Shown here one piece after another: positions 35,852-44,153 of a DNA stretch of 64,000 bases. The position numbers and the translations under genes are program-made. Below the pieces are notes generated by a model, which ran no database searches, was not told the DNA's origin, and worked only from the letters and a program-made list of their open reading frames with translations. Numbering within the stretch: the first letter of the stretch is position 1; the number at the start of each line of letters is the position of its first letter. Source of the stretch: DASYTH01 sp035762905 (lineage in GTDB: Bacteria; Actinomycetota; Actinomycetes; Mycobacteriales; Pseudonocardiaceae); NCBI RefSeq assembly GCF_035762905.1, contig NZ_DASUCC010000009.1, positions 1 through 64,000 on the forward strand, read 5' to 3'.

Positions 35852-36432
35852 GGCCGGCGTCCTCCGTCCGGCGCGGCGCGCCAGTCGCCGAGCAGTTCGT
35901 CGGCGGCGATGAGCTGGCGGAGCCGGCGAAGGCAACGCTGCCGGGTCGGGCCGATGCTGCCGGTGGGCACGCCAAGTGCGGCGGACACCTCGGGGTAGCT
36001 GGGTGGCGGTGTGGCCATCAGCACCCGCAACAGACGCCGGCAGGTCTCGCCAAGCTCGGCCACCTTGCGCCACAACGCCGCGTCCCGCTCGTCGAGCAGG
36101 ATCGTGTGATCGACCGGTGGGCCCGGATCCGGCATCTCCAGCGGCTCGGGCTGGCGGATCACCCGTTGCCGGCTCGTCCGGCGGAGCAGTTGCAGGCTCT
36201 CCCGTCGGGCGGTGGTCGCCAGCCACGCCGGCAGGGCGTCGGGCTCGGCAATCCGGTCGAGGTTCTCCACCAACCGCAGCCAGGTCATCTGCACGACGTC
36301 CGAGGCGTCGATCGGGTCGAGCCGAAACCCGCGCGCGATCGACCACAGCAGGCTGCTGAACTGTCGCACGATCAGGTCCCACGCCGTCTGGTCACCCCGG
36401 CTGGCCGCCGCGAGCAAGGACCGCATCTCCAC
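35848..36432 (-). CDS. ECF-type RNA polymerase sigma factor
   Basis: A 194-residue sigma factor. Region 2 reads AWDLIVRQFSSLLWSIARGF, then DASDVVQMTWLRLVENLDRI; region 4 is LGETCRRLLRVLMATPPPSY followed by VPTGSIGPTRQRCLRRLRQL, the DNA-reading helix. The start GTG at 36432 follows GGAGG by five bases; the frame stays open to 36534 without a better site. Coupled to the 147-residue gene. Together with the adjacent subtilase and TPR-CHAT genes it may switch on the locus; nearby direct repeats (36507-36527) lie in its upstream region. Confidence 0.88.
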   Translation of the reverse strand: MEMRSLLAAASRGDQTAWDLIVRQFSSLLWSIARGFRLDPIDASDVVQMTWLRLVENLDRIAEPDALPAWLATTARRESLQLLRRTSRQRVIRQPEPLEMPDPGPPVDHTILLDERDAALWRKVAELGETCRRLLRVLMATPPPSYPEVSAALGVPTGSIGPTRQRCLRRLRQLIAADELLGDWRAAPDGGRRP

Positions 36433-36506
36433 GTCGACCTCCGTGGTCACCTCACTGGATGCATGTCGACCTGACGCAGATTCATGGTGGCCGGAAAACA
36501 CTGTCC

Positions 36507-36527
36507 GCACAACAAAAAGCACAACAA
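36507..36527. repeat. Nine-base direct repeat upstream of the ECF sigma gene
   Basis: GCACAACAA occurs at 36507-36515 and 36519-36527, a period of 12 bases, within an unusually A-rich patch of the 207-base gap between the sigma gene and the LuxR remnant. It sits about 75-95 bases upstream of the sigma start and could bind a regulator. Confidence 0.45.
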
Positions 36528-36639
36528 GTGCCAATGGGGAAATCGAGGTTTCCGCTCAACGGCTTCCCGTTCCACGGCCCGTTGGTTTCCGGATCTGCCA
36601 GGTTCGCTGTGCCTGCTGTACGGCGGGGAGGGCAGAAGC

Positions 36640-37102
36640 GTGAACGTCGAGCTGACCACGAGCGATCTCCGTCGCGCCTTGGGGATGGTCCGGGACCTGA
36701 ACGAGAGTGGGTCCGGCGCGCAGGAGTGGTCAACGGCGTTGACCGGGTTCGGCCAGCTGATCGGGTGCGTTCGTCGGTTGCGGTCACCGACCTTGTCGAT
36801 GGGCGATGCGTTCCGCCGCACCCCGCTCTACGGGGAATTCCACCGACCGCGGGGTATCGCCGACGACCTTGCTCACCGCCCGCGAACAGCAGGTGAGCAC
36901 GCACGTTCTGCGCGGTGCGACCGACCGTGAGATCGCCAAGGCCCTCGTTGTCAGCACCCGGACCGTGCACAAACATCTCGAGCGCATCTACCGCAAACTC
37001 GATCTCACCAACCGCACCAGCCGCATGGCTCTGCTCGCCGCGCAAACAGACGGGGCCGCCGTCGTCCCGCCGCTGGTTTCGGTGAGGTCGACGCGGCGTT
37101 GA
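36640..37102 (+). pseudogene. Broken LuxR-family regulator gene
   Basis: From the GTG at 36640 (GGGGAGG upstream) one frame reads a protein-like N-terminal part (LTTSDLRRALGMVRDLNESG, AQEWSTALTGFGQLIGC, AFRRTPLYGEFHRPRGI). Near 36870 the frame must change to continue LLTAREQQVSTHVLRGATDR, EIAKALVVSTRTVHKHLERI, a complete LuxR helix-turn-helix ending at 37102. The usual 100-150 residue ligand/GAF-like region between the two parts is missing. It is best read as a decayed regulator with an internal deletion and frameshift. Confidence 0.7.
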
Positions 37103-37136
37103 TCGCCGGCCCGGCCCGCACCTCTGGAACCGGGGA

Positions 37137-38390
37137 TCAGACGAGGTCTGTCGTCCTGTGGCTGTTGGCCAGCAGGAAGGTGATCTTCGCGGCCGCGGTG
37201 GCGGCGGTGTCGATTGCTTCCTTGGCGGTGGGGGCGAGTGCGCGGACGTAGGCGCCACGGTCGAAGGTCGATCGCATCGGGTTGGTCGGGTCCCCGATCG
37301 ACAACAGGGGCACGACCTCAACCACGCCCTCGATCCGCGCGGCGTCGTCGATGCCTTCGATGCCGCGCAGCACACCCGGGGCGTCGGGGGCGGTGAACCA
37401 GATGGCCGAGGCTCCCGACGGCTCGCGGCGCAGCGCGGCACGAACATCGTCGAGCACGCGCTGCCCGAGTGCCTGCCGTGCGCTGCACACCCTCAGGTCG
37501 ACCCCGGTGACGTCGTGCACCAGCGCCGTGATCCGGTCGCCCGCGTACCGCACGTGGGTCTCGATGATCCGGGGGCCCTCCGGGGTGAGGACGATCTCCG
37601 TGTGGGTCACGCCGAACGTGACGCCAAGTGCCGTGAGCGTCCGCGTCACAAGCTCCCGCACGGCGGTCGCGGTGTCCTCGTCGAGCGGCGCCGGGCACAC
37701 GTGGCCGAGCTCGACCAGGTGGTCACGGCTGGACGACTTCGCCGTGCTGCCGACGACCACGTGCTCGCGCTCCTCGCTGATCGCCTCGACGCTGATCTGC
37801 GGCCCCTGCAGCAGGCGTTCGAGCAGCACCTCGCCCGAGGACCACTGGGACCTGGCGCCCGCTTTGGCAAGCGCGGCAGGCAGGTCGGCGGCGGAGTGAA
37901 TGCGGGCGATGCCGGTGCTGCCCGCGCCCTGGACCGGCTTGGCGATCAGCGGGAAGCCGTGCCGCTCGGCGAACCGCGTGGCCTCCGTGAGGTCGCGCAC
38001 GATCGCGGCCGGCGTGTCGTCCACACCTGCGGCCCGCAACCGTTCCCGCATCAGTGCCTTGTCGTGCACGGCGGTCACGGTCTCGATGTCGTGCATCGGC
38101 AGGCCGAGCGCGGCGGCGATGCGGGCGGCGTGGTGCTGTTCCAACTCGTGGAAGGTGCCGACCGCGGTGACCGGGTCCAGCCGGTGGATGGTCCGCGCGA
38201 ACGCGACCCAGTCCCCGGGCGCCGCGTCGTGGGCGACGGCGACGATCCGATGGTAGCTTTCCGGATCCGGGATGCTGTCCACCGCGCTCGTTCGGCAGAT
38301 CAGCGAGATCAGCACGTCCGGGCCGCCCACCGAGCGGATGATGCCGGGAACCTCCTTGTCCCGGCCGACGATCAGAACATGGTGCCGCAT
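37137..38390 (-). CDS. ATP-grasp ligase, last gene of the RiPP operon
   Basis: A 417-residue ATP-grasp protein of the carbamoyl-phosphate-synthase/L-amino-acid-ligase type: N-terminal alpha/beta domain (HVLIVGRDKEVPGIIRSVGG), ATP-binding lobe (GFPLIAKPVQGAGSTGIARI, SGEVLLERLLQGPQISVEAI) and metal/phosphate segment (THTEIVLTPEGPRIIETHVR). Such enzymes activate a carboxylate as acyl phosphate and join it to an amine. In a RiPP operon it could cross-link a side chain or ligate an amino acid to the peptide; the acceptor is not known. It starts three bases before the end of the TfuA gene spacing, in the same transcript. Confidence 0.87.
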   Translation of the reverse strand: MRHHVLIVGRDKEVPGIIRSVGGPDVLISLICRTSAVDSIPDPESYHRIVAVAHDAAPGDWVAFARTIHRLDPVTAVGTFHELEQHHAARIAAALGLPMHDIETVTAVHDKALMRERLRAAGVDDTPAAIVRDLTEATRFAERHGFPLIAKPVQGAGSTGIARIHSAADLPAALAKAGARSQWSSGEVLLERLLQGPQISVEAISEEREHVVVGSTAKSSSRDHLVELGHVCPAPLDEDTATAVRELVTRTLTALGVTFGVTHTEIVLTPEGPRIIETHVRYAGDRITALVHDVTGVDLRVCSARQALGQRVLDDVRAALRREPSGASAIWFTAPDAPGVLRGIEGIDDAARIEGVVEVVPLLSIGDPTNPMRSTFDRGAYVRALAPTAKEAIDTAATAAAKITFLLANSHRTTDLV

Positions 38391-38393
38391 GGC

Positions 38394-39119
38394 CTATGCC
38401 GCCTCCTCCACCACGAGCGCCGCCCGCACCGCGGCGATGGCGTCGAGTCGCTTGCGGTCCCAGTGGTCCCTGCGGTCGTCCGCGAGCTCCGGGGCGAGCA
38501 CGTCGACCAGGTGCGCGGGCAACTCCCGCTGCCACCGGCGCAGCAGCACGGACGGCCGCCGCTCGCGGAAGTGCGTGCGGAGGGCGACCCGGAGCGCGGC
38601 GTCCGCCGCGGAGCGGTCGAGCACTCCCTGCGCCGCCTTCGATGCCAGCAGCCACCGCACGTTCACCAGCGGGATCGTCACCGGGAGGTAGTCGTCCGGG
38701 TCGTACAGCAGGGCGACGTCGCCGTCGGACTCGATGGCGCCGGACAGGTACCGCTCGAACACCCAGCCGCTGCCGGTCATGCCGAGCGTCCGGCACTCGA
38801 CCGCCCGCAACGCACCCATGGAAGAGGCGCCGTGCAGCGGCTGCCCGGCGGCGAGCACGGCGCGGATCTCGGTGATGCTGACGGCGAGGCTCTGCCCGAA
38901 CTCCCCGTCGAGCATCACGATCTGACTGTCTACTGTGGACTTCGTGAGGTCGAGCAGGTCCAGCCGGCGCACGGGTCGGCGCAGTTCCATGGTGCGACCG
39001 GCGGCCTTGGCCTCCGCGCGCAGGACCGCAAGATCGGTGGGGCGCAGCGACGGTCCGGCGAACACGATGAGCGGGGCGGGTCCGGTCGTGGTGTGCGGTG
39101 CGACGACGTGCAGTGTCAT
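38394..39119 (-). CDS. tfuA: TfuA-like protein, partner of YcaO in thioamide formation
   Basis: A 241-residue TfuA-domain protein (PLIVFAGPSLRPTDLAVLRA, VDSQIVMLDGEFGQSLAVSI, LHGASSMGALRAVECRTLGM, YLPVTIPLVNVRWLLASKAA). TfuA proteins accompany YcaO enzymes that make thioamides, for example in methanogen McrA and in thiovarsolin/thioviridamide-type peptides, where TfuA is thought to deliver sulfide. The start overlaps the end of the YcaO gene by ATGA, so the two are made together. This pairing is the best clue to the chemistry of the cluster. Confidence 0.9.
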   Translation of the reverse strand: MTLHVVAPHTTTGPAPLIVFAGPSLRPTDLAVLRAEAKAAGRTMELRRPVRRLDLLDLTKSTVDSQIVMLDGEFGQSLAVSITEIRAVLAAGQPLHGASSMGALRAVECRTLGMTGSGWVFERYLSGAIESDGDVALLYDPDDYLPVTIPLVNVRWLLASKAAQGVLDRSAADAALRVALRTHFRERRPSVLLRRWQRELPAHLVDVLAPELADDRRDHWDRKRLDAIAAVRAALVVEEAA

Positions 39120-40393
39120 GACAGCGGCCTCGCTACTCCGGCCCGGACCATCTCGCGGCGCAGGCGGGTGCCGAGCCGGCCGGTGTCGTTGTGGTACGCC
39201 TCGAGTCCGGGCACGATCACCTTGGTCACCGAGAACGGGAGGTCCGGCGGGGCGAGCTCGGCGGCGAACACGAGATCGAGCCCGGCCTCCCGCAGGCCGG
39301 TGCGCACGCGGTCGAGGTCGCCGGCGGTCGTTCCCGTCGTCACCGAAGGCAGTTCACCGAAGTCCATTTCGGACCGACCGGAGCTCCACGTGTGCAGCAT
39401 CTCCCGCATCGCCTCGTACGACGCGTGCCGCCGGTAGGCCTGGCCGTTGAGATCCTCGCGGGCACCGGAGATCACCGCGAGTCGGGACTGTGCGGCTTCG
39501 GTGAGCGCGCGGTTGGCCGCGACCACCGGGTCGGGGTGGCATCCGGCGCCGCCGTTGATCAGCAGCCCGTCCGCGGCGTGCGTGTCATCGGTGGTGACGA
39601 ACACGGTTGGCACACCGATCTCGTTGGCGTAGCCGAAAACCTGGACCTCAACGCCCCACCGCAGAAACCGCTCGGCCAGCTCGGCGGGGCCGGCCGGCAG
39701 CGACTCGAGCCGGATCCGGCGGCCGCCCTTGAGGGTCTCGCCGAACGCCGTGCAGTCCTGCTCAACGGCCTCGAGCAGGCCGTGCAGCAACGCCTCCTGC
39801 GGGCTGTTGCCGGACGCGAGCCCGATCGTGTTCGACATGAACATGCCGTGGTCGTCGGGAAACGGCGTGAACATCGCGAGCGCGGGCACCAGCACCTCGA
39901 TGCCGGTGCCCAGTTCGCGGGCCGGCCACCAGGCCAGCGGCGCGTCCTCGGTCCACGTGTGACCGCGACGCAGGATGAGCTTGCGCGGGTCGAGCACGGG
40001 CAACCGCGCCCGGCGGAGCTCCGCGTAGGAGGGGCGGTCCGGGATCCCGTCCGCGGGTGGCTCGCACCAGGTGCGTTCGATGGCCTCCATCATCGCGGAC
40101 ACCCTCGCGGCCTGACGGGTCGCGCCTTTCCCGCTGGTGACGGTGTTCAGGCCGGGTGCGGCGGCGGGCCGCATGCTGTGGAAGACCGGGATGCCGAGCA
40201 CGTCGAGGTCGGTGACGTCGGCGATCCTGGTGATGCCGCACCGGGACAGCGACGCGTCGGCCAGGGCCTCGGTCCGGGCGAGCGGGCGGGTGCGCAGCGA
40301 GGTGCCGCACGCGGTCGGCGGGGCCTGCGGCGCGGGCGGGAACCAGTACTCCCGGCCGGGTGTGCCGGGCGAGCGCAGCGCTGCGGTCGTCAT
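39116..40393 (-). CDS. ycaO: YcaO-domain cyclodehydratase/thioamidation enzyme
   Basis: A 425-residue YcaO enzyme. ATP/magnesium motifs are visible: SAMMEAIERTW (S-x3-E-x2-E-R) and GLLEAVEQDC, with RPAAAPGLNTVTSGKGATRQ between the first beta strands. YcaO proteins phosphorylate a peptide backbone amide so that a nucleophile can attack; with TfuA next door, sulfide giving a thioamide is more likely than azoline formation. No PxPxP C terminus. No leader-binding RRE domain is fused, and none is visible elsewhere in the operon. The start at 40393 overlaps the S9 peptidase stop (ATGA). Confidence 0.92.
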   Translation of the reverse strand: MTTAALRSPGTPGREYWFPPAPQAPPTACGTSLRTRPLARTEALADASLSRCGITRIADVTDLDVLGIPVFHSMRPAAAPGLNTVTSGKGATRQAARVSAMMEAIERTWCEPPADGIPDRPSYAELRRARLPVLDPRKLILRRGHTWTEDAPLAWWPARELGTGIEVLVPALAMFTPFPDDHGMFMSNTIGLASGNSPQEALLHGLLEAVEQDCTAFGETLKGGRRIRLESLPAGPAELAERFLRWGVEVQVFGYANEIGVPTVFVTTDDTHAADGLLINGGAGCHPDPVVAANRALTEAAQSRLAVISGAREDLNGQAYRRHASYEAMREMLHTWSSGRSEMDFGELPSVTTGTTAGDLDRVRTGLREAGLDLVFAAELAPPDLPFSVTKVIVPGLEAYHNDTGRLGTRLRREMVRAGVARPLS

Positions 40394-42372
40394 CGCAGGG
40401 ACGGCTCCTTCCGTGTCGACGGGGCGGGGAGCGACGTCCGGCAGGCCCGCAGGACCCACCGGAACCAGGCGGTCACGTTGGCCGGCCGCTGGATGCTGTG
40501 CCGCTCACCCGCCAGCAGCATCAACTCGACGTCGATCCCGCGGGTCTGCAGCGTGCGGTACATGGCGCGGGCCTCCCCGACGGGCACGTGAGTGTCCTCG
40601 CAGCCGTGCGACAGGAGGACCCGCACGCCGGGCCGGACGGCGTCGAGCCGGAGGCTCTCGCGCCGGTAGCCGGGTTCGGTGTCCACCGGTCCGTACTCGC
40701 GCAGCCAGTGCCAGTGCAGGTCGCAGGCGCGTGCGACGGCGGCGAAGTCGGCCCAGCCGCAGTGGCTGGCGACGAGCCGTATCTCGGGCATGAGGGTGGC
40801 GAGCGCGAGGGCGAGGTAACCGCCGAAGCTGCCGCCCATCGCGGCGACGCGGCCCGGGTCGAGGGCGGGATGCTCGAGCGCGGCGCGGACCTGGCCGGCG
40901 GCGACGGCGGCCACCTCGCTGGTCCACCGCCCCCAGCCGCGCTCGATGGCCTGCTGCCCGTATCCGACGGACAGCGGCGGGTCGGGCATGAGCACGGCGT
41001 AACCCTCGGCGACGAACGGCCAAGGGTTCCACCGCCACGACCAATCGGTCCAGGACAGCAGTGGCCCGCCGTGGCACCAGACGAGCACAGGAAGGCGGTG
41101 GTCGGACTCGCCGGCCGGCAGGCACAGCCAACTGCGCCATGCCGACCCGTCCGGTGCGTGGTGGATGAGCCGCTCCATCCGCCCGGCGGGTGCGGCGGCC
41201 GCGGCCGGTGCGATGACCGGTCCGGCCGGTCCGGTCGCCGGCACGGACCGGACCTCGGGTGGCGTGTCGATGCCGGAAACCACGACCAGCGCCTCGCCGT
41301 CGGCGGCGGAGGTGACCGCCTGGACCGAGCCGGGGAGGTCGATGCGGGCCACGCGGCCGGGCGCCACCCGCCACAGGTGCCGCCGCCCGTCCTGCGCACC
41401 GATACACAGCACGGTCTCCGGATCCGCCCACGCCCGTGGCTCCAGCCAGTCGGGATGCCCGGGGGCGAGACGCACCACCCGGGAGCCGTCGGCGGCGACG
41501 AGGACGGCTTCCCGGCACGGGCCGAGGCCGGGCCGGGCCACCCGTTCCGCCGTACCGGCGAACCATGCGCCGTCGGGACCGGCGACCAGGTCGACGATGT
41601 CGTCCTGGGACCACAGCGCGGTGGCGACGCCGGGGTCGGCCACGCGGAACAGCAGCTGCCCGTAGCGGCGGTGCCCCCCGGGCAGGAAGCGGACGACACC
41701 GGCGGCACCCGTGCGGCCGTCGGGGGTCAGGGCCAACTCGCCGGTGAACAGGACATCCCGCTCGAGCGGCAGCGGCACCAGCTCCGGGGCCGCGCCGGGC
41801 ACCAGCGGCACGTGCACGACCCCGAGCACGTCACCATCGGCGTGGTAGGCCGACCGCGGCCAGAGGTCCCCGCGCACCACGCGGGCGGTGCACAGGTCCG
41901 CCGCCCTTGCCGCCCGCAGCGCAGCGTCCTCGGCGAGGGAGCGCGCGTCCGGGCTCACCCACACGGCGGCCAGCGCGGTCGGGCCACCGACGGCGTAGGA
42001 GACGACGTCACGTGGTGCGCCGAACACGAGCTCCGGTTCGCCGGCCGAACCGTCAGGCCCCAGCCGGTGCCGGCGGAGGGTCCGGCCGGCCTGCCCTGCG
42101 GAGCGCAGATCGGACAGGAAGAGATACCCCCCACCCGGTTCGACGGACACCGACGACGCGCCGGCGTAAGCGTGCGCCAACGCCATGCCGCCACGGGCGG
42201 TCGGCGTGTAGCCGAGGACGAACGGGACCGGGAGTGGGCGCCGGTCCCTGGCCAGCTCGGCCTCGACGATCAACCCGGCGCCCAGCCGGTGGGCGACCCT
42301 GACCCGCGGTCGGGTCAGCAGCCGCGCGAGCAACGCGGCGCCGGGTTCCTCGATCGGGATCGGTTCGGCCAT
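40390..42372 (-). CDS. S9 family (prolyl-oligopeptidase-like) peptidase
   Basis: A 660-residue cytosolic serine peptidase: N-terminal beta-propeller-like region (residues about 60-390) and a C-terminal alpha/beta-hydrolase domain with Ser515 (GGSFGGY), Asp593 (CEDTHVP) and His625 (GERHSIQ). S9 enzymes cut short peptides that can enter the propeller, which fits a 41-residue precursor. It probably removes the leader or trims the modified core; alternatively it gives self-protection by degrading the product. It sits between the JmjC and YcaO genes and is coupled to the latter. Confidence 0.9.
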   Translation of the reverse strand: MAEPIPIEEPGAALLARLLTRPRVRVAHRLGAGLIVEAELARDRRPLPVPFVLGYTPTARGGMALAHAYAGASSVSVEPGGGYLFLSDLRSAGQAGRTLRRHRLGPDGSAGEPELVFGAPRDVVSYAVGGPTALAAVWVSPDARSLAEDAALRAARAADLCTARVVRGDLWPRSAYHADGDVLGVVHVPLVPGAAPELVPLPLERDVLFTGELALTPDGRTGAAGVVRFLPGGHRRYGQLLFRVADPGVATALWSQDDIVDLVAGPDGAWFAGTAERVARPGLGPCREAVLVAADGSRVVRLAPGHPDWLEPRAWADPETVLCIGAQDGRRHLWRVAPGRVARIDLPGSVQAVTSAADGEALVVVSGIDTPPEVRSVPATGPAGPVIAPAAAAAPAGRMERLIHHAPDGSAWRSWLCLPAGESDHRLPVLVWCHGGPLLSWTDWSWRWNPWPFVAEGYAVLMPDPPLSVGYGQQAIERGWGRWTSEVAAVAAGQVRAALEHPALDPGRVAAMGGSFGGYLALALATLMPEIRLVASHCGWADFAAVARACDLHWHWLREYGPVDTEPGYRRESLRLDAVRPGVRVLLSHGCEDTHVPVGEARAMYRTLQTRGIDVELMLLAGERHSIQRPANVTAWFRWVLRACRTSLPAPSTRKEPSLR

Positions 42373-42402
42373 GGCGCCTCGCTCACGAGCGGTGACGCGG
42401 GC

Positions 42403-43233
42403 TCATAGCCGCCCGCCCCGCTGCCGCAGCCGCACCGCCCTGTCCATGAGCGCGGCGAGGTCCAACCCGGCCAGGTGCTCGCCGAGCTCCGCCCGCAGCC
42501 ATGCGATCTTCTCCTCGGGAGTCATGAAGTGGTGCGAACCGGCGATCCGCTCGCACCGCTCGCCCTTGACGAACGCGGCCAGCGCCAGCTCGGCGAGGTC
42601 GCGGGCGCTCGGCGGCGTGACGGTCAGCGACAGGTGCAGGGCGTCGCAGGCGGCGGCGAGCGCGTGCCGCCGCGTCCCGGCCGGCACGTGGAGGACGTCG
42701 CCGGGCTCGAGCGTCACCGCGAGTTCGCCGGCCTGCCAACGTGTCTGGCCGGTGAGCTGGACGACGAGGATGTGCGTCCCGGCGGACCCGGCCACCGCGG
42801 TGGCGCCCGGCGGGGTGAGCACGGCGGCGGCGTGCACCTCGGCACGCAGGTCCGCGCGCAGACCGTCGAGCAACGCCTCGATGCCGGCGTGCCAGTGCCC
42901 GGCCTCGTCGAGGGTGAGCGTGTGGCCGTCGCCGTACCGGGCCCGCACGGCGGCCGGGTCCGCATAGGTCGGCAGCGGCTTCTTCTGCACGCTGCGGGTC
43001 ACCGAGACCTCGGCCGGCGCGACCGGGACACCGTCCTTCGCGACGCGAAAGTACGGATGCACCAGCAGTCCGCGGTCGACCATGGCCCAGATCCGGGCCG
43101 GGGTGAGGTAATCCGCCGCGATGCCGCGGCGGAACACCGCCGGCCGGGACGCCCAGATCTCGGTGCGGAACGCCCTGGTGTCCCCGACCAGATCGGCCAG
43201 TCCCTTCGGGACGGTGGTGTCGAGACTCGTCAT
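42403..43233 (-). CDS. JmjC/cupin-8 paralogue lacking metal ligands
   Basis: A 276-residue relative of the next upstream protein (43237-44076). Shared segments include a helical N terminus (DLVGDTRAFRTEIWASRPAV, IWAMVDRGLLVHPYFRVAKD) and the cupin core (THILVVQLTGQTRW, VTLEPGDVLHVPAGTRRHAL). The iron-binding H-x-D of JmjC oxygenases is replaced by Gly149-Ser-Ala151, and the distal G-x-x-H is shifted (GTRRH). It is therefore probably not an Fe(II)/2-oxoglutarate oxygenase itself; a structural partner or peptide-binding subunit of the active paralogue is a reasonable inference. Confidence 0.83.
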   Translation of the reverse strand: MTSLDTTVPKGLADLVGDTRAFRTEIWASRPAVFRRGIAADYLTPARIWAMVDRGLLVHPYFRVAKDGVPVAPAEVSVTRSVQKKPLPTYADPAAVRARYGDGHTLTLDEAGHWHAGIEALLDGLRADLRAEVHAAAVLTPPGATAVAGSAGTHILVVQLTGQTRWQAGELAVTLEPGDVLHVPAGTRRHALAAACDALHLSLTVTPPSARDLAELALAAFVKGERCERIAGSHHFMTPEEKIAWLRAELGEHLAGLDLAALMDRAVRLRQRGGRL

Positions 43234-43236
43234 CGG

Positions 43237-44076
43237 TCAGACCGTCCTCTTGCGCATGGTTGCCACCGCGGTGTCGACGAGGACCCGCGAATCGACGAAC
43301 TCCAGGTGGGCGCGCAGCGCCGCGACCGTGTCGGCGGCGAGCGCATCTCCGGCTGCGATCTCGCCGGCGAACGTGGTCAGGAACGCCTCGACCAGGTCGG
43401 CCGGACCCGGTTCGGTGATCGTCAGCGTCAGGTGCAGTGACGTGCCGCCACGCGCGGTGGCGACGTGCGGGAACCCGTGCGGCAGGTACAGGACGTCGCC
43501 GGGCTCCATGACGAACGTGTGCGACCGGCTGTTCGGGTCGACGTCAAGACCGGGGCGGGAGTCGATCTGGTCGGGCGCGTCGTAGATCGTCCATTCCTTC
43601 GCGCCGGCCAGCTGCAACGCGAGCACGTGGGAGCCGTCGCGGTGCGGGAGCATGCCGGTGTTGTCGCATGGCGTGTAGAACACGTAGGCCTTGAGCTCGG
43701 CCGGCAGCCGCGCCTCGATCGCGTCCATGACGGCACGGATGGGCTGGTGCCAGTCCTCGAGCTGGCTCAGCTTCATGGTGGCCCCGTCCGCGAGCAGCTC
43801 GCGCACCTTCCGCGCGTCGGCGAAGCCCTTGACGTACTGGCCAGCCACCTTGCGCGGTGTGGTGAACGCGCTCAGCTCGGGCTGCTGCCCCTCCTTGAGG
43901 AGGGTGAAGTAGGGCCACCGCAGCAGGCCCGCGTCGAGCATGTCCTGGATGTCGTTCTCGGTGATCAGACGGTCCGTCGGCACCGCGCCCTTGAACAGTC
44001 CGTGTCTTGCGTTCCAGAACTTGGTCGCCAGGTCCATCTCGTCGACGAGACGCGCCAGCGGATGCACGATGTCCAC
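43237..44076 (-). CDS. JmjC/cupin-8 Fe(II)/2-oxoglutarate oxygenase
   Basis: A 279-residue protein of the cupin-8/JmjC class. The metal triad is His145-x-Asp147 in LPHRDGSHVL and His204 in LPHGFPHVA; the core strands are LALQLAGAKEWTIYDA and FVMEPGDVLYLPHG. JmjC ribosomal and factor-inhibiting-HIF-type members hydroxylate Arg, His, Asp or Asn side chains in proteins. In this operon it likely hydroxylates the precursor peptide, whose core holds Asp, His and Asn. The GTG at 44076 follows AAGGGGA; the longer frame to 44127 lacks a site. It is 77 bases after the precursor gene. Confidence 0.88.
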   Translation of the reverse strand: MDIVHPLARLVDEMDLATKFWNARHGLFKGAVPTDRLITENDIQDMLDAGLLRWPYFTLLKEGQQPELSAFTTPRKVAGQYVKGFADARKVRELLADGATMKLSQLEDWHQPIRAVMDAIEARLPAELKAYVFYTPCDNTGMLPHRDGSHVLALQLAGAKEWTIYDAPDQIDSRPGLDVDPNSRSHTFVMEPGDVLYLPHGFPHVATARGGTSLHLTLTITEPGPADLVEAFLTTFAGEIAAGDALAADTVAALRAHLEFVDSRVLVDTAVATMRKRTV

Positions 44077-44106
44077 AGCGGATCCCCTTCGGGTTGGGTG
44101 CGGGTT

Positions 44107-44133
44107 CTGGGAGCAGTTGGCCACCACTCCCAG
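44107..44133 (-). promoter_or_regulatory. Hairpin between precursor and modification genes (possible attenuator)
   Basis: CTGGGAG (44107-44113) pairs with CTCCCAG (44127-44133) over a 13-base loop that contains TGGCCA. It lies in the 77-base gap after the precursor gene. A partial terminator here would give more precursor than enzyme, as is common in RiPP operons. No T-run is present, so this is inference. Confidence 0.45.
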
Positions 44134-44153
44134 AGCCGCGTCGACGAACTACG

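Noticed and set aside
37158..39437. Long plus-strand open frame across the ATP-grasp and TfuA genes
   Set aside because: Low-complexity shadow; the minus strand carries recognisable ATP-grasp and TfuA proteins with coupled starts.
40505..41708. Alternative minus-strand frames inside the S9 peptidase gene
   Set aside because: Compositionally biased shadow frames; only one frame has the Ser-Asp-His triad.
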